64,000 bases of DNA from Propionibacteriaceae bacterium (GTDB lineage Bacteria; Actinomycetota; Actinomycetes; Propionibacteriales; Propionibacteriaceae): NCBI GenBank assembly GCA_016717345.1, contig JADKFR010000003.1, forward strand, positions 310,001 to 374,000, given 5' to 3'. The position numbers and the translations under genes are program-made. Below, in pieces: positions 41,033 to 50,358 of the stretch (its first letter is position 1; each line of letters opens with the position of its first letter). Under the pieces are notes generated by a model. The model saw only the letters and a program-made list of their open reading frames with translations, was not told the origin of the DNA and searched no databases.

Positions 41033-41692
41033 TCAGCGGACCTCGATCGCCTTCGCAGGGCGCGCGGCCCTCCGGACGTTCTCGAAGCACCAGCGATGAA
41101 TGGCGCAGGGGCCGTGAGTGTCGAGGCGCTCCTGATGGTCGGCGGTGCAGTACCCCTTGTGGACGTCGAACCCGTACGTCGGGTAGGTCTCGTGCCAGAC
41201 AGCCATCCGGCGATCCCGCGTCACCTTCGCCAGCACGGAGGCGGCGGCCACGCAGGCCGCTACCTGATCGCCTTTCCAGATGCCCAGGTTTGGCACGGCC
41301 AAGCCATCCACGGCGAATCCGTCGCTGAGGACGAAGTCGGGCACCGGGGCGAGTCGCATCACCGCTCGCCGCAGGGCCGTGAGGTTGGCCACGTGCATCC
41401 CCAGTCGATCACAGTCGGCGGGCTCAAGGCTGACGACTGACCACGTCAAGGCGCGGCTCAGGATCACGTCGTAGAGCCGTTCTCGTTGGCGAGGGGTCAG
41501 CAGTTTGGAGTCGGCGAGACCCTCGATCCGTCCCGCGTCGGTGGGCCTCAGAATGACCGCAGCCGCCACCAAGGGGCCGGCGCAGGCACCCCGTCCGGCC
41601 TCGTCCGTCCCAGCTACGAGCCCGAACCCTGCCCGCCGCAGAGACCGCTCATAGCCGTAGATCCCGGCGTCGCGCCGCACCACACTCGCCAC
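41033..41692 (-). CDS. rnhB: ribonuclease HII
   Basis: Protein of 219 residues that removes ribonucleotides from DNA and RNA primers. The catalytic motif GTDEAGRGACAGPLVAAAVI gives the first Asp and Glu. A further Asp is in PVPDFVLSDGF, and VAAASVLAKVTRDRRM completes the site. The HPTYGFDVHKGY-like region (TYPTYGFDVHKGYCTADH) is present. It begins 10 bp past the lepB stop, in one operon with lepB and rplS. Confidence 0.95.
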   Translation of the reverse strand: MASVVRRDAGIYGYERSLRRAGFGLVAGTDEAGRGACAGPLVAAAVILRPTDAGRIEGLADSKLLTPRQRERLYDVILSRALTWSVVSLEPADCDRLGMHVANLTALRRAVMRLAPVPDFVLSDGFAVDGLAVPNLGIWKGDQVAACVAAASVLAKVTRDRRMAVWHETYPTYGFDVHKGYCTADHQERLDTHGPCAIHRWCFENVRRAARPAKAIEVR

Positions 41693-41702
41693 GACCGACT
41701 CC

Positions 41703-42476
41703 TCAGCACAGAACCTTCGGCCCCGTGATCACCGGGTCGGCCGGAGGTGGAGCGCCGGACGGGATGCCGTCAAAGGTCGCAGGACGTTCGAAACCGTGCA
41801 CCCTGGAAAATGGAAAGACCACGGCCATCGCCGTGCCCACCACGTTCTCGGCCGGAATGAAGGCAGCTGAGCCTTCGGGGGCACCGGCCGTTTCGTCGGC
41901 CAGATGACAGCGGGAGTCCTGAGAGTTGTTGCGGTGGTCCCCCATGACGAAGATGCGGCCCACCGGGACCACCACGTCGAAGGCCACCGTCGACGGGTCT
42001 ACCTGCTCGCCCGTCACGGGATCGGTGTAGAGGTAGCTGCCCTCCTCGAGGGCGACACCGTTGACCATCACGCGACCCCGCGCATCGCAGCACGTCACGT
42101 GATCGCCCGCCACACCGATGACCCTCTTGATCAAATGGTTGGAGCTCTCGTCGGGAGCAAGTCCGACGAAGATCAGGGCCCGACGAAACGGGTCCTCCTC
42201 GGACTTGGCGGTTCCCAGCCAGAACTGGGTGTCCCGGAACACGACGACGTCCCCGCGATGGAAGGTCGCCAGTTTCTGCACCGCCACCCGGTCCTGCTTC
42301 TGCAGGGTGTTCTGCATCGATCCTGAGGGGATCACGAACATCTGGACGATGAAGAGCCTCAACAGCGTGGAGGCGATCAACGCCCCCAGGATCACGATCG
42401 CGATCTCTCGAAGCCAGGCAAGGGCAGACGGTCCCCCGCGTGCCGAGGAGGAGCGTTTGCCTTGTGAACGGCTCAC
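41703..42476 (-). CDS. lepB: signal peptidase I
   Basis: Membrane-bound serine protease of 257 residues that removes signal peptides. One N-terminal membrane helix (REIAIVILGALIASTLLRLF) precedes the catalytic domain. The nucleophile Ser is in IPSGSMQNTL and the general base Lys in KRVIGVAGDHV. FVMGDHRNNSQDSR closes the site. The GTG at 42476 (VSRSQGKRSSS) is chosen over a longer, unconserved N-terminal extension. It lies 67 bp past rplS. Confidence 0.95.
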   Translation of the reverse strand: MSRSQGKRSSSARGGPSALAWLREIAIVILGALIASTLLRLFIVQMFVIPSGSMQNTLQKQDRVAVQKLATFHRGDVVVFRDTQFWLGTAKSEEDPFRRALIFVGLAPDESSNHLIKRVIGVAGDHVTCCDARGRVMVNGVALEEGSYLYTDPVTGEQVDPSTVAFDVVVPVGRIFVMGDHRNNSQDSRCHLADETAGAPEGSAAFIPAENVVGTAMAVVFPFSRVHGFERPATFDGIPSGAPPPADPVITGPKVLC

Positions 42477-42543
42477 CGCATCCCTCTCGTCAGAACTCAA
42501 TCGATGATAGTTCGCGGCACCGACTCCACTAGACAGGCCCGAC

Positions 42544-42894
42544 TCAGCGGTCGCGCTTCTCCTTGATCTTGGCGGCCTTGCCGCGCAGCCCACGAAGGTA
42601 ATAGAGCTTCGCGCGGCGGACGTCACCTCGACGCTCGACCTCGATCTTTTCGATGATCGGGGAGTGCAGGGGGAAGGTCCGCTCCACACCGGTGCCGAAC
42701 GACACCTTGCGGACGGTGAAGGCTTCGGCGATACCGGCGCCGGCGCGCGCGATCACAGCACCCGCGAAGACCTGGATCCTGGAGCGGTTCCCTTCGATGA
42801 CACGCACGTGCACCTTCACGTTGTCCCCAGGACGGAAGTCGGGGATGTCCTGACGAAGGGAGGACTGGGCGATCTCGGCTACCAGCTTGTTCAT
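42544..42894 (-). CDS. rplS: 50S ribosomal protein L19
   Basis: Protein of 116 residues at the 30S-50S interface. It starts MNKLVAEIAQSSLRQDIPDF, and PGDNVKVHVRVIEGNRSRIQ and RRAKLYYLRGLRGKAAKIKE are family signatures. The ATG at 42894 has AAGGAAG-like sequence upstream. Its promoter must lie in the repeat-rich space toward sdhB. It heads the rplS-lepB-rnhB cluster. Confidence 0.97.
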   Translation of the reverse strand: MNKLVAEIAQSSLRQDIPDFRPGDNVKVHVRVIEGNRSRIQVFAGAVIARAGAGIAEAFTVRKVSFGTGVERTFPLHSPIIEKIEVERRGDVRRAKLYYLRGLRGKAAKIKEKRDR

Positions 42895-43080
42895 GGTCTT
42901 CTTCCTCGCAGTGCCACAGGTCACTGTTGACAGGGATGAGCGGATTGCTGGTCTCGAACGCCTTCCCCCTGTGGCAGGAGCGCACCAGACACAACGGTGT
43001 CCAAGTTTGCCACACCCGCAGGCGGGCGGCGAATCGTTGCCCCCGGTCCCCCGCCGTCCGGCACCCTGCTCCTCGTCACC

Positions 43081-43160
43081 GACCCTGCGCCCCTCCGCGC
43101 GACCCTGCGCCCCTCCGCTCGACCCTGCGCCCCTCCGCTCGACCCTGCGCCCCTTGGGCG
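43081..43160. repeat. tandem 20-bp repeat GACCCTGCGCCCCTCCGCTC
   Basis: Three near-exact units at 43081, 43101 and 43121, and a diverged fourth at 43141 whose second half reads CCCTTGGGCG. The fourth unit is also the left arm of the inverted repeat at 43146-43205. Confidence 0.85.
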
Positions 43161-43205
43161 ACCCTGCGCCTGCTATAGAACGCGCTAAGTCACCCAAGGG
43201 GCGCA
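43146..43205. repeat. inverted repeat with CTATAG centre
   Basis: TGCGCCCCTTGGGCGAC and GTCACCCAAGGGGCGCA are complementary over 17 bp with one mismatch. The 26-nt loop contains CTGCGCC and CTATAG. Related sequence occurs at 62224-62274, which suggests a dispersed family. Confidence 0.8.
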
Positions 43206-43365
43206 AAGTCATCGACGGGGAGGCTGTGGGCGCGCCGGCCGGTCGATGGGCGGGGTCCGCGGAGCCAAGAGACGCCACCGGCCAACCAGCAGGGTGAAGG
43301 GGAACGTCACGAACGTGGGTGTTGCTGAGGAGAGCCGCCATCCCCGAAGCCGACTCCCCCCGGAC

Positions 43366-43403
43366 GCGCAACGACCCCCGGACGGCTCCGGGGGTCGTTG
43401 CGC
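43366..43403 (-). terminator. terminator hairpin of the sdh operon
   Basis: A perfect 17-bp stem (GCGCAACGACCCCCGGA and its complement) around the loop CGGC, starting 7 nt past the sdhB stop. No T-run is needed for such stems in high-GC actinobacteria. The stem ends sdhCAB transcription. Confidence 0.8.
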
Positions 43404-43410
43404 GGTGGTG

Positions 43411-44172
43411 CTACTTGCCGTCCTTCTTGAACAGCGAGGCGATCAGATCGCGGTTGAGCTGGCTGATCGTGTCGAGCGGAATCTCCTTGGGGCAGACCGC
43501 AGAGCACTCGCCGATGTTCGTGCACCCGCCGAAGCCTTCGGCATCATGGGTGGCGATCATGGTCTTGATCCGGCTGTACCGCTCCGGCTGACCCTGCGGC
43601 AGCATCGCCAGGTGGGTGATCTTCGCTGCCGTGAACAGCATGCCCGAGGAGTTCGGGCACGCGGCCACACAGGCGCCACAACCGATGCAGGTGGCAGCGT
43701 CGAAGGCGCGATCGGCCTTCAGCTTGCCTACCGGCGCCGCATGGGCGTCCGGTGCCGCCCCCGTGTTGGCCGAGATGAACCCGCCTGCCTGGATGATCCG
43801 GTCGAAGGCTGACCGGTCCACGGCGAGGTCCTTGATGACCGGGAAGGGCCCGGCCCGCCAAGGCTCGACGTCGATGGTGGCCCCATCGGAGAACGACCGC
43901 ATGTGCAACTGACAGGTGGTGGTCGCCACCGGGGAGTCGCCACGCCCGTGAGCCGTCCCGTTGATCACAACACCGCACATGCCGCAGATACCCTCGCGAC
44001 AGTCGTGATCGAACGCCACCGGCTCCTCGCCCTTGAGGGTGAGGTCTTCGTTGAGCAGGTCGAGCATTTCCAGGAAGGACATGTCGGGCGACACATCCTT
44101 GACCTGATAGGTAACCATCTTGCCCGTGGCCTGGGCGTTCGCTTGGCGCCATACGCGCAGGGTGATGTTCAC
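43411..44172 (-). CDS. sdhB: succinate dehydrogenase/fumarate reductase iron-sulfur subunit
   Basis: Protein of 253 residues that carries electrons between the flavin subunit and quinone. The [2Fe-2S] ligands are in CREGICGMCGVV and the following TTTCQLH. The [4Fe-4S] and [3Fe-4S] motifs are CIGCGACVAACPNSS and CTNIGECSAVCPKEI. The GTG at 44172 overlaps the sdhA stop (GTGA). Together with SdhA and the five-helix SdhC it forms a B-type complex, which in propionibacteria-like organisms can also work as fumarate reductase. Confidence 0.96.
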   Translation of the reverse strand: MNITLRVWRQANAQATGKMVTYQVKDVSPDMSFLEMLDLLNEDLTLKGEEPVAFDHDCREGICGMCGVVINGTAHGRGDSPVATTTCQLHMRSFSDGATIDVEPWRAGPFPVIKDLAVDRSAFDRIIQAGGFISANTGAAPDAHAAPVGKLKADRAFDAATCIGCGACVAACPNSSGMLFTAAKITHLAMLPQGQPERYSRIKTMIATHDAEGFGGCTNIGECSAVCPKEIPLDTISQLNRDLIASLFKKDGK

Positions 44173-46157
44173 TTGTAACTCCGTTGCTTCAGCTCGATGG
44201 ACTCATACACCAAGGGCTCCTTGTGCAGGATCGGCGGCTGCGCAGTGCCGTTGTACTCCCAGGCCGCCACGTAGAGGAACTTGTCGTCGTCACGCAGCGC
44301 CTCGCCGTCTTCGGTCTGGCTCTCGGCCCGGAAGTGACCGCCACAGGACTCACGCCGGTGCAGCGCATCGACGCACATCAGTTCGCCCAGTTCCATCAAG
44401 TCGACGACCCGACCGGCCCGCTCGAGGGTCTGGTTGAAGTCCTCGTTCACGCCGCTGACCTTGACGTCGGCCCAGAACTCCTCGCGAAGCTTCTGGATCA
44501 GGCCGATGGCCTTGATCAGGCCCGCCTCGGTGCGCTCCATGCCGCAGTACTCCCACATGATGTGGCCGAGTTCCTTGTGGAACGAGTCGACGGTTCGGGT
44601 GCCGTCAACCGCCAACAGGGCATCGATCTGGTCCTTGACCGCCTTCACGGCCTCGACGGCTGCCGGATGACTGGCGTCCACCTTCGTGAACGGTGCCCCT
44701 GCCAGGTAGTCGTTGATGGTGTTCGGAAGCACGAAGTAGCCGTCCGCCAGGCCCTGCATCAGGGCAGAAGCGCCGAGCCGGTTCGCACCGTGATCGGAGA
44801 AGTTGGCCTCTCCGGTCACGTAGAGGCCGGGGATGCTGGACGAGAGGTCGTAGTCGACCCACACGCCGCCCATCGTGTAGTGCACAGCCGGGTAGATGCG
44901 CATCGGGGTTTCATACGGGTCCTCACCCGTGATCTGGGCGTACATGTCGAAGAGGTTGCCGTAGCGGGCAGCCACGCCGTCCTTGCCCAGCCGCCCGATC
45001 GCATCGGAGAAGTCGAGGTAGACACCACGACGGGCATCGCCGACCTTGGGCCCGACGCCTCGACCCTCGTCACACATGTTCTTGGCCTGGCGGGACGCGA
45101 TGTCACGCGGCACCAGGTTGCCGAACGCCGGGTAGATGCGCTCCAGGTAGTAGTCCCTGTCGGCTTCGGCGATCTGGCGAGGATCCTTTTCGCAATCCTC
45201 GGCCCGCTTCGGCACCCAGATCCGTCCGTCGTTACGCAACGACTCGCTCATCAGGGTCAGCTTCGACTGGGTCTCCCCGTGCACCGGGATGCAGGTCGGG
45301 TGGATCTGGGTGTAGCAGGGGTTGCCGAAGTAGGCGCCCTTGCGGTGCGCCCGCCAGCCGGCCGTGACGTTGCAGCCCATGGCGTTGGTGGACAGGAAGA
45401 ACACGTTGCCATAGCCACCGGTCGCGAGGACCACGGCGTCGGCGAAGAAGCTCTCGACCTTGCCAGTCACCATGTCACGGGTGACGATGCCCCGCGCCCG
45501 ACCGTCAACGATGATGACCTCGAGCATTTCGTGGCGGGTGTACATCGCGACCGTGCCTGCCGCGACCTGGCGCTCCAGCGCCTGGTAAGCACCGATGAGC
45601 AGCTGCTGACCGGTCTGGCCGCGCGCGTAGAAAGTGCGCTGCACCTGCACGCCACCGAAGGAGCGGTTGTCGAGCAGGCCGCCGTATTCACGGGCGAAGG
45701 GGACGCCCTGGGCAACGCACTGGTCGATGATGTTCGCGCTGACCTCCGCGAGACGGTAGACGTTGGTCTCCCGAGCGCGATAGTCGCCGCCCTTCACCGT
45801 GTCGTAGAACAGCCGGTAGGTGGAGTCGTTGTCGTTGCGGTAGTTCTTCGCCGCGTTGATGCCACCCTGGGCGGCGATCGAGTGGGCCCGCCGAGGGCTG
45901 TCCTGGTAACAGAAGTTCAAGACGTTGTAGCCGGCTTCACCGAGGGAGGCCGCTGCAGCCCCGCCGGCCAGGCCGGTTCCCACGATGATGACGCTCAACT
46001 TGCGACGGTTGGACGGGTTGACCAGCTTGGCCTCGAACTTGCGCTTCGACCACTTCTGCTCGATCGGGCCCGCAGGGGCCTTGGTGTCACGGATCTCGGC
46101 GCCAACCGAGAAGAAGTCCTCGGGCCTGGTTCCGGTTGGTCTCACGGTCGTAGTCAT
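44169..46157 (-). CDS. sdhA: succinate dehydrogenase/fumarate reductase flavoprotein subunit
   Basis: Protein of 662 residues. FAD binding: VIIVGTGLAGGAAAASLGEA, the flavin-linking His in RRAHSIAAQGGINAA, and ADAVVLATGGYG. Substrate binding: YTQIHPTCIPVHGE and GEANFSDHGANRLGASALMQ. The ATG at 46157 shares its A with the sdhC stop (TGATG). The longer frame to 46691 is shadow sequence over sdhC. Length fits the B-type flavoprotein. Confidence 0.97.
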   Translation of the reverse strand: MTTTVRPTGTRPEDFFSVGAEIRDTKAPAGPIEQKWSKRKFEAKLVNPSNRRKLSVIIVGTGLAGGAAAASLGEAGYNVLNFCYQDSPRRAHSIAAQGGINAAKNYRNDNDSTYRLFYDTVKGGDYRARETNVYRLAEVSANIIDQCVAQGVPFAREYGGLLDNRSFGGVQVQRTFYARGQTGQQLLIGAYQALERQVAAGTVAMYTRHEMLEVIIVDGRARGIVTRDMVTGKVESFFADAVVLATGGYGNVFFLSTNAMGCNVTAGWRAHRKGAYFGNPCYTQIHPTCIPVHGETQSKLTLMSESLRNDGRIWVPKRAEDCEKDPRQIAEADRDYYLERIYPAFGNLVPRDIASRQAKNMCDEGRGVGPKVGDARRGVYLDFSDAIGRLGKDGVAARYGNLFDMYAQITGEDPYETPMRIYPAVHYTMGGVWVDYDLSSSIPGLYVTGEANFSDHGANRLGASALMQGLADGYFVLPNTINDYLAGAPFTKVDASHPAAVEAVKAVKDQIDALLAVDGTRTVDSFHKELGHIMWEYCGMERTEAGLIKAIGLIQKLREEFWADVKVSGVNEDFNQTLERAGRVVDLMELGELMCVDALHRRESCGGHFRAESQTEDGEALRDDDKFLYVAAWEYNGTAQPPILHKEPLVYESIELKQRSYK

Positions 46158-46858
46158 CAGTGCAACACTCCAGTCAGGACGGCCACCGGCATGATCATGA
46201 AGCCGATGTAGAGCAGGATGGCGACCACCCAGGCGCAACCGTTGAGCACGGCCCGGGCCTTGGGGCTGGTATTGGCGCCCAGGGTCGTGAAGGCGCTCCA
46301 GACGCCGTGGCGCACGTGCATGCATACTGCGACCAGCCAGAGGCCGTACGCGAGCACCAGCCACCAAACGTTGAACTCGGCGACGACCAACTTGTAGGGG
46401 GTCAGGTCCGCGGTTCCCTTGACCAGGGTCGCCTTGACGGTGAACTGCAGCAGGTGGAAGACCAGGAAGCCGGCCAGAATGACGCCACCCCAGCGCATGG
46501 TGCGCGCCGAATAGGTCTGGGCCAGCTGCTTCTTGGCCGCGTAGGCCTGCGGGTTGGCTGCCTTCGCACGCGCCCACAAGGTCACCGCGGAATACATGTG
46601 CAGCGCGATCGCCGCCAGCATGAACGCGCGGAACAGCCAGATGAACCAGCCGTGGGGAATCAGCGGGTAAAGGATGTCGCCCTTCAGCCACTCCGCATAA
46701 AAGTCGAAGGAGTGCTCCCCGAGGAACATCTTGAGGTTGCCGTACATGTGCATCAGCAGGAAGCCGATCAGCACCAACCCGGTGACGGCCATCAAGGCCT
46801 TCATCGCGACGGTGGACCGGACAGCTCTCTGATGAGGGGTAAGAGTCGTTGTCGCCAC
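46157..46858 (-). CDS. sdhC: succinate dehydrogenase cytochrome b subunit
   Basis: Protein of 233 residues with five membrane helices. It anchors SdhAB and holds two haems and the quinone site. Histidines fall at helix positions expected for haem ligands (LIGFLLMHMYGNLKMFLG, LAAIALHMYSAVTLW, GFLVFHLLQFT, VCMHVRHGVWSAF). The promoter of the operon must lie in the 134 bp between this gene and trmD. The single-subunit membrane anchor marks it as type B. Confidence 0.95.
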   Translation of the reverse strand: MATTTLTPHQRAVRSTVAMKALMAVTGLVLIGFLLMHMYGNLKMFLGEHSFDFYAEWLKGDILYPLIPHGWFIWLFRAFMLAAIALHMYSAVTLWARAKAANPQAYAAKKQLAQTYSARTMRWGGVILAGFLVFHLLQFTVKATLVKGTADLTPYKLVVAEFNVWWLVLAYGLWLVAVCMHVRHGVWSAFTTLGANTSPKARAVLNGCAWVVAILLYIGFMIMPVAVLTGVLH

Positions 46859-46992
46859 GCCCCTACCCTAATCAGGGCCGGCACCCTTGTCCGGCCATTT
46901 GTCCTGTTCAGCGCCGATTGATCTCACATCACGGACAGCCACTGGACTTTCTGTCCATCTTCTGGGTTTAACAAACGGCCGAGTGCCGAAAA

Positions 46993-47688
46993 TCACCCGT
47001 CCAGAAGGTCCGGGCGACGTTGCCTGGTGCGAGATCGGGACTGTTCCTCACGCCAGGCAGCCACCTGGCCGTGATGTCCTGAGAGCAGGACGGCAGGCAC
47101 CTCCCACCCCCGCCACTGAGCAGGCTTGGTGTAGACGGGATACTCGAGCCGACCATCCAACTCGGCCCCATGGGACTCTTCGGCCAGCGACTGAGGGTTC
47201 CCCAGGACCCCGGGAAGCAGCCGGACAACCGCCTCGAGGATTGCGAGGACGGCCACCTCTCCCCCGTTCAGCACGTAGTCACCAAGGCTGACCTCGAGGA
47301 CGTCCATTCTGGTCGCCGCGTAGTCAACGACCCGGGCATCGATGCCCTCATAGCGGCCGCAGGCGAACACCAGCCACTCGCGTGCGGCGAGGTCGACAGC
47401 GAGGGCCTGGGTGAAGGGGCGTCCGGACGGGGTCGGCACGACAAGGAGGGGACGCTGGGCCGCCGGGACGAGTTCGTCCAGGGCCTCACCCCAGGGTTCG
47501 GGCTTCATGACCATTCCGGCGCCGCCGCCGTACGGGGTGTCGTCCACGGTGCGATGACGATCGTGCGTCCATTGCCTGAGGTCGTGGACGCGGACGTCCA
47601 CCAATCCTCCGTCGATGGCCTTGCCCACCAGCGAGAGCCGCAGCGGCGCGAAGTAGTCGGGGAAGATGCTGATCAGATCACAGCGCAT
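46993..47688 (-). CDS. trmD: tRNA (guanine(37)-N1)-methyltransferase
   Basis: SPOUT methyltransferase of 231 residues that modifies G37 next to the anticodon and prevents frameshifting. Motifs: MRCDLISIFPDYFAPL, DDTPYGGGAGMVMKPEP, CGRYEGIDARV and the knot VSLGDYVLNGGEVAVL. The ATG at 47688 overlaps the end of rimM by 11 bp, so the two are coupled. It is the last gene of rpsP-KH-rimM-trmD. Confidence 0.97.
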   Translation of the reverse strand: MRCDLISIFPDYFAPLRLSLVGKAIDGGLVDVRVHDLRQWTHDRHRTVDDTPYGGGAGMVMKPEPWGEALDELVPAAQRPLLVVPTPSGRPFTQALAVDLAAREWLVFACGRYEGIDARVVDYAATRMDVLEVSLGDYVLNGGEVAVLAILEAVVRLLPGVLGNPQSLAEESHGAELDGRLEYPVYTKPAQWRGWEVPAVLLSGHHGQVAAWREEQSRSRTRQRRPDLLDG

Positions 47689-48226
47689 CGCCCGGCTCCA
47701 CCTCACCGGCTTCCGCCTCGCCGAACAACCCGGGAATGGCACGGACCTTCACGACGCCCGCCGCCAGGTCGACTTCGGGGACCAGTTCGGTGACGAAGGG
47801 GACCAGGGATTCGCCCTGGGTCGTGGACACGGCCAGAACGTCCTGGGCAGGCAGGTGCAGCACCCGCTCGATCCGCCCCAGCGGGCTGCCATGGTGATCG
47901 TGCACGGCCAATCCCACCAGTTGACTGTCGTGGTACTCCCCCGCGTCGAGGGGCTCGTCGGCCGGGTCGATGGCCGTCCACAGCTCCACTCCGCGGAGTT
48001 GCTCCGCAGCGGAACGGTCAGCCGTTCCGACGAAGGTCACCACCGGGACCCCGGAGTGCCATCGCAGGGTGCCGATGGTGAGCACGTCACCCCGCTGGGT
48101 ACGCAGCTGACTCCCCGGAGCGAAACGCCGCTCCGGGGAGTCAGTGGTGGCGTGCAGGGCAAGTTCACCGCGCAACCCGTGGGGCCTGCCCACGCGTCCG
48201 ACCAGGACGCCGATCGTCTGAGCCAT
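47678..48226 (-). CDS. rimM: ribosome maturation factor RimM
   Basis: 30S assembly factor of 182 residues. The N-terminal RimM domain starts IGVLVGRVGRPHGLRGELAL. The PRC-barrel domain follows (LVGLAVHDHHGSPLGRIERV) and ends with VPFVTELVPEVDLAAGVVKV. It begins 10 bp past the KH-domain gene. The order rpsP-KH-rimM-trmD is the standard one. Confidence 0.96.
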   Translation of the reverse strand: MAQTIGVLVGRVGRPHGLRGELALHATTDSPERRFAPGSQLRTQRGDVLTIGTLRWHSGVPVVTFVGTADRSAAEQLRGVELWTAIDPADEPLDAGEYHDSQLVGLAVHDHHGSPLGRIERVLHLPAQDVLAVSTTQGESLVPFVTELVPEVDLAAGVVKVRAIPGLFGEAEAGEVEPGDAL

Positions 48227-48236
48227 GGGGTGAGGC

Positions 48237-48497
48237 TCAATACCTCCGGCGCGGACGCTTGTCGACGTCGACGAAATCGATACGGACCTGCTCACGGCCG
48301 GCCAAGGCGGCGATCACCGTCCGGAGCGCTCCGGCGGTGCGACCCTGACGTCCGATGACCTTGCCGATGTCCTCGGGATGCACCCGGACCTCGAAGGTTC
48401 GCAAGCGGCCGCGATCGGATTCCCGCACCTTCACATCGTCGGGATTGGGCACCAGCCCGCGGACCAGGTGCTCCAACGCGTCGGCGAGCATGCTCAC
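48237..48497 (-). CDS. KH-domain RNA-binding protein (KhpA-like)
   Basis: Protein of 86 residues forming one KH domain, with the GxxG-type loop KVIGRQGRTAGALRTVI. It belongs to the KhpA/YlqC family, which binds RNA and affects cell division in some bacteria. The GTG at 48497 overlaps the rpsP stop (GTGA); an ATG two codons later is possible. Confidence 0.93.
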   Translation of the reverse strand: MSMLADALEHLVRGLVPNPDDVKVRESDRGRLRTFEVRVHPEDIGKVIGRQGRTAGALRTVIAALAGREQVRIDFVDVDKRPRRRY

Positions 48498-48925
48498 GCT
48501 TCGTCGGCCGCCTCAGCCGCGGCCTCGTCCGCCCCGGCATCGGACTTCTTCTTCGACTTCGAGATGGCGGCGCTGGACGGCTCGTTGTCCGCCTCGGCCA
48601 GCGCGGCGTTGAAGAGCGCGACCTTGTCCCTGCGAGCCTTCTGCGGGGTGACCCCTGAGGGGCCGGTCTCGCCGGTGAAGGTCTGCCAGTCACCGGTGCG
48701 CTTGAAGAGAGCCACCACGGCCTCGGTGGGTTGAGCACCGACCCCGAGCCAGTACTGGGCCCGCTCGGACTTCACCTCGATCACCGAGGGATCGTTCTTC
48801 GGGTGGTAGAGCCCGATCTCTTCGATCGCCCGGCCGTCCCGCTTGGTGCGGGCGTCCATGACGACGATGCGGTAGTGCGGGGAGCGGATCTTGCCGAGCC
48901 GCTTGAGCCGAATCTTGACAGCCAC
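48494..48925 (-). CDS. rpsP: 30S ribosomal protein S16
   Basis: Small-subunit protein of 143 residues. It starts with GTG and reads AVKIRLKRLGKIRSPHYRIV, then DARTKRDGRAIEEIGLYHPK. A Lys/Ala/Glu-rich tail of about 45 residues is longer than in E. coli S16 but common in actinobacteria. AGGAG lies about 11 nt before the GTG at 48925. It heads the rpsP-KH-rimM-trmD operon. Confidence 0.96.
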   Translation of the reverse strand: MAVKIRLKRLGKIRSPHYRIVVMDARTKRDGRAIEEIGLYHPKNDPSVIEVKSERAQYWLGVGAQPTEAVVALFKRTGDWQTFTGETGPSGVTPQKARRDKVALFNAALAEADNEPSSAAISKSKKKSDAGADEAAAEAADEA

Positions 48926-49150
48926 GTGTGTGGTTTCTCCTGTGGAAGTAGGACCGATGACGCCACCGGACCGGATGGGTGAACTCCTGCAGTCGCTGTG
49001 GGGCAACGCCCGCCTGGGTTCGGATGGATCCGCAGCCGCCGGAGTGAGAGGGCACCGAGCGGGCACAGATGCGCCGCCCATTCTGCCAGAGGAGGTTGCC
49101 GAGGTGCCAACCGGACGGCTGACCGCTACCACTGAGGGCGGAACGACGCC

Positions 49151-50332
49151 TCAGTCGGCCGCATAGCCGCGGGCGACGACCCGTCCGCGCAGGATCACCA
49201 ACGCCGGGGCAGCGACCACGTCCAGCCGCCGCCGAGGGTCGGCTTCGTACACCACCAGGTCCGCCCAGGCCCCCTCCACCAGCGAGTCCGGCGCGCCCAG
49301 CCACTGCCGCGCCCGCCAGGACGCGGCGCCCAGGGCGAACTCGGAGCCGCCCACCCTGCCCAGGAGCTCCATTTCGGAGGCAAGAATCCCGTGGGCGAGG
49401 GTGCCCCCGGCGTCCGTCCCGGCGAAGACCGGAACCCCGGCCTCCACGGCTGCCCCGATGGTCGCGAAGCGGCGGGCGTGCAGGGCCCGCATGTGGGCGG
49501 CGTAGCGGGGGAACTTCGCCTCCCCCGCGGCGGCGAAGGCGGGGAAGTTCTCCAGGTTGATCATCGTGGGGACCAGCGCGACGCCTCGCGAGGCCATGAG
49601 TTCGATGGTGGCGGAATCCAATCCGGTGCCGTGCTCGATGCCGTCGATCCCGGCGCGCACCAACTGGTGAACCGACTCCTCACCGAAGCAGTGGGCCGTC
49701 ACTCGGGCGCCCAACGCGTGGGCCCGGGCGATGGCCGCCTCGGCGACGTCCGCAGGCCACAGCGGACCCAGGTCACCGGCATCGCGGTCGATCCAGTCGC
49801 CCACCAACTTGACCCAGCCATCTCCCCGGCTCGCCTGGCGCTCAACTTCGGCGATCAGCTCCGCGGGCTCGATCTCGACGGCGTAGTTGCGGATGTACCG
49901 CGCGGTACGGGCGATGTGGCGACCGGCGCGGACGATCCTTGGCAGGTCCTCACGCTCATCGATCCAGTGGGTGTCCACGGGCGAACCGGCATCGCGAATC
50001 AGCAACGTCCCGGCGTCCCGGTCGGCGCGGGCCTGGGTCTCGGCGATCGCCACCTCCACCGGCCCGTGGGGACCGAGCCCGACGTGGCAGTGGGCATCGA
50101 CCAGCCCTGGCAGCAGCCAGGCATTGCGACAGATCGTGGTGGCGTCAGCGACCGGCTCGGTTCGGATCAGGCCGTCAACGATCCACAGGTCGCGCGCGCC
50201 TCCCTCCGGCAGGACGACTCCGTGCAGGTGCAATCGCTGCGGTTCCGGGGGACCGGCCGTCCCCGCGCTTGGATGGTGGTGAGCGAAGAACTCCGGCTCC
50301 CCCAGCCCGGGCGGAGCGTGGTGGTGACCCAT
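49151..50332 (-). CDS. amidohydrolase
   Basis: Metal-dependent hydrolase of 393 residues of the imidazolonepropionase/prolidase type. Metal ligands: GLVDAHCHVGLG, VTAHCFGEESV, GIEHGTG and the Asp in VFAGTDAGGTLAHG. A His-rich N-terminus (MGHHHAPP, FAHHHPSAG) precedes the first beta-sandwich strand. It follows ffh by 26 bp, a position also held by an amidohydrolase gene in mycobacteria. The substrate is unknown. Confidence 0.9.
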   Translation of the reverse strand: MGHHHAPPGLGEPEFFAHHHPSAGTAGPPEPQRLHLHGVVLPEGGARDLWIVDGLIRTEPVADATTICRNAWLLPGLVDAHCHVGLGPHGPVEVAIAETQARADRDAGTLLIRDAGSPVDTHWIDEREDLPRIVRAGRHIARTARYIRNYAVEIEPAELIAEVERQASRGDGWVKLVGDWIDRDAGDLGPLWPADVAEAAIARAHALGARVTAHCFGEESVHQLVRAGIDGIEHGTGLDSATIELMASRGVALVPTMINLENFPAFAAAGEAKFPRYAAHMRALHARRFATIGAAVEAGVPVFAGTDAGGTLAHGILASEMELLGRVGGSEFALGAASWRARQWLGAPDSLVEGAWADLVVYEADPRRRLDVVAAPALVILRGRVVARGYAAD

Positions 50333-50358
50333 GCGCCGACGCTAGCGCACGCCTCGGT

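Larger units (their letters stand above)
42895..43365. other. 471-bp repeat-rich intergenic region between sdhB and rplS
   Basis: No supported gene. Near rplS it must hold that gene's promoter and leader. The middle holds four tandem 20-bp units and a long inverted repeat (listed separately). The frames that stay open here do so because of the GC-rich repeats. Confidence 0.6.

Noticed and set aside
43081..43160. CRISPR-like array
   Set aside because: The 20-bp units are directly adjacent with no spacers, and there are no cas genes in the window.
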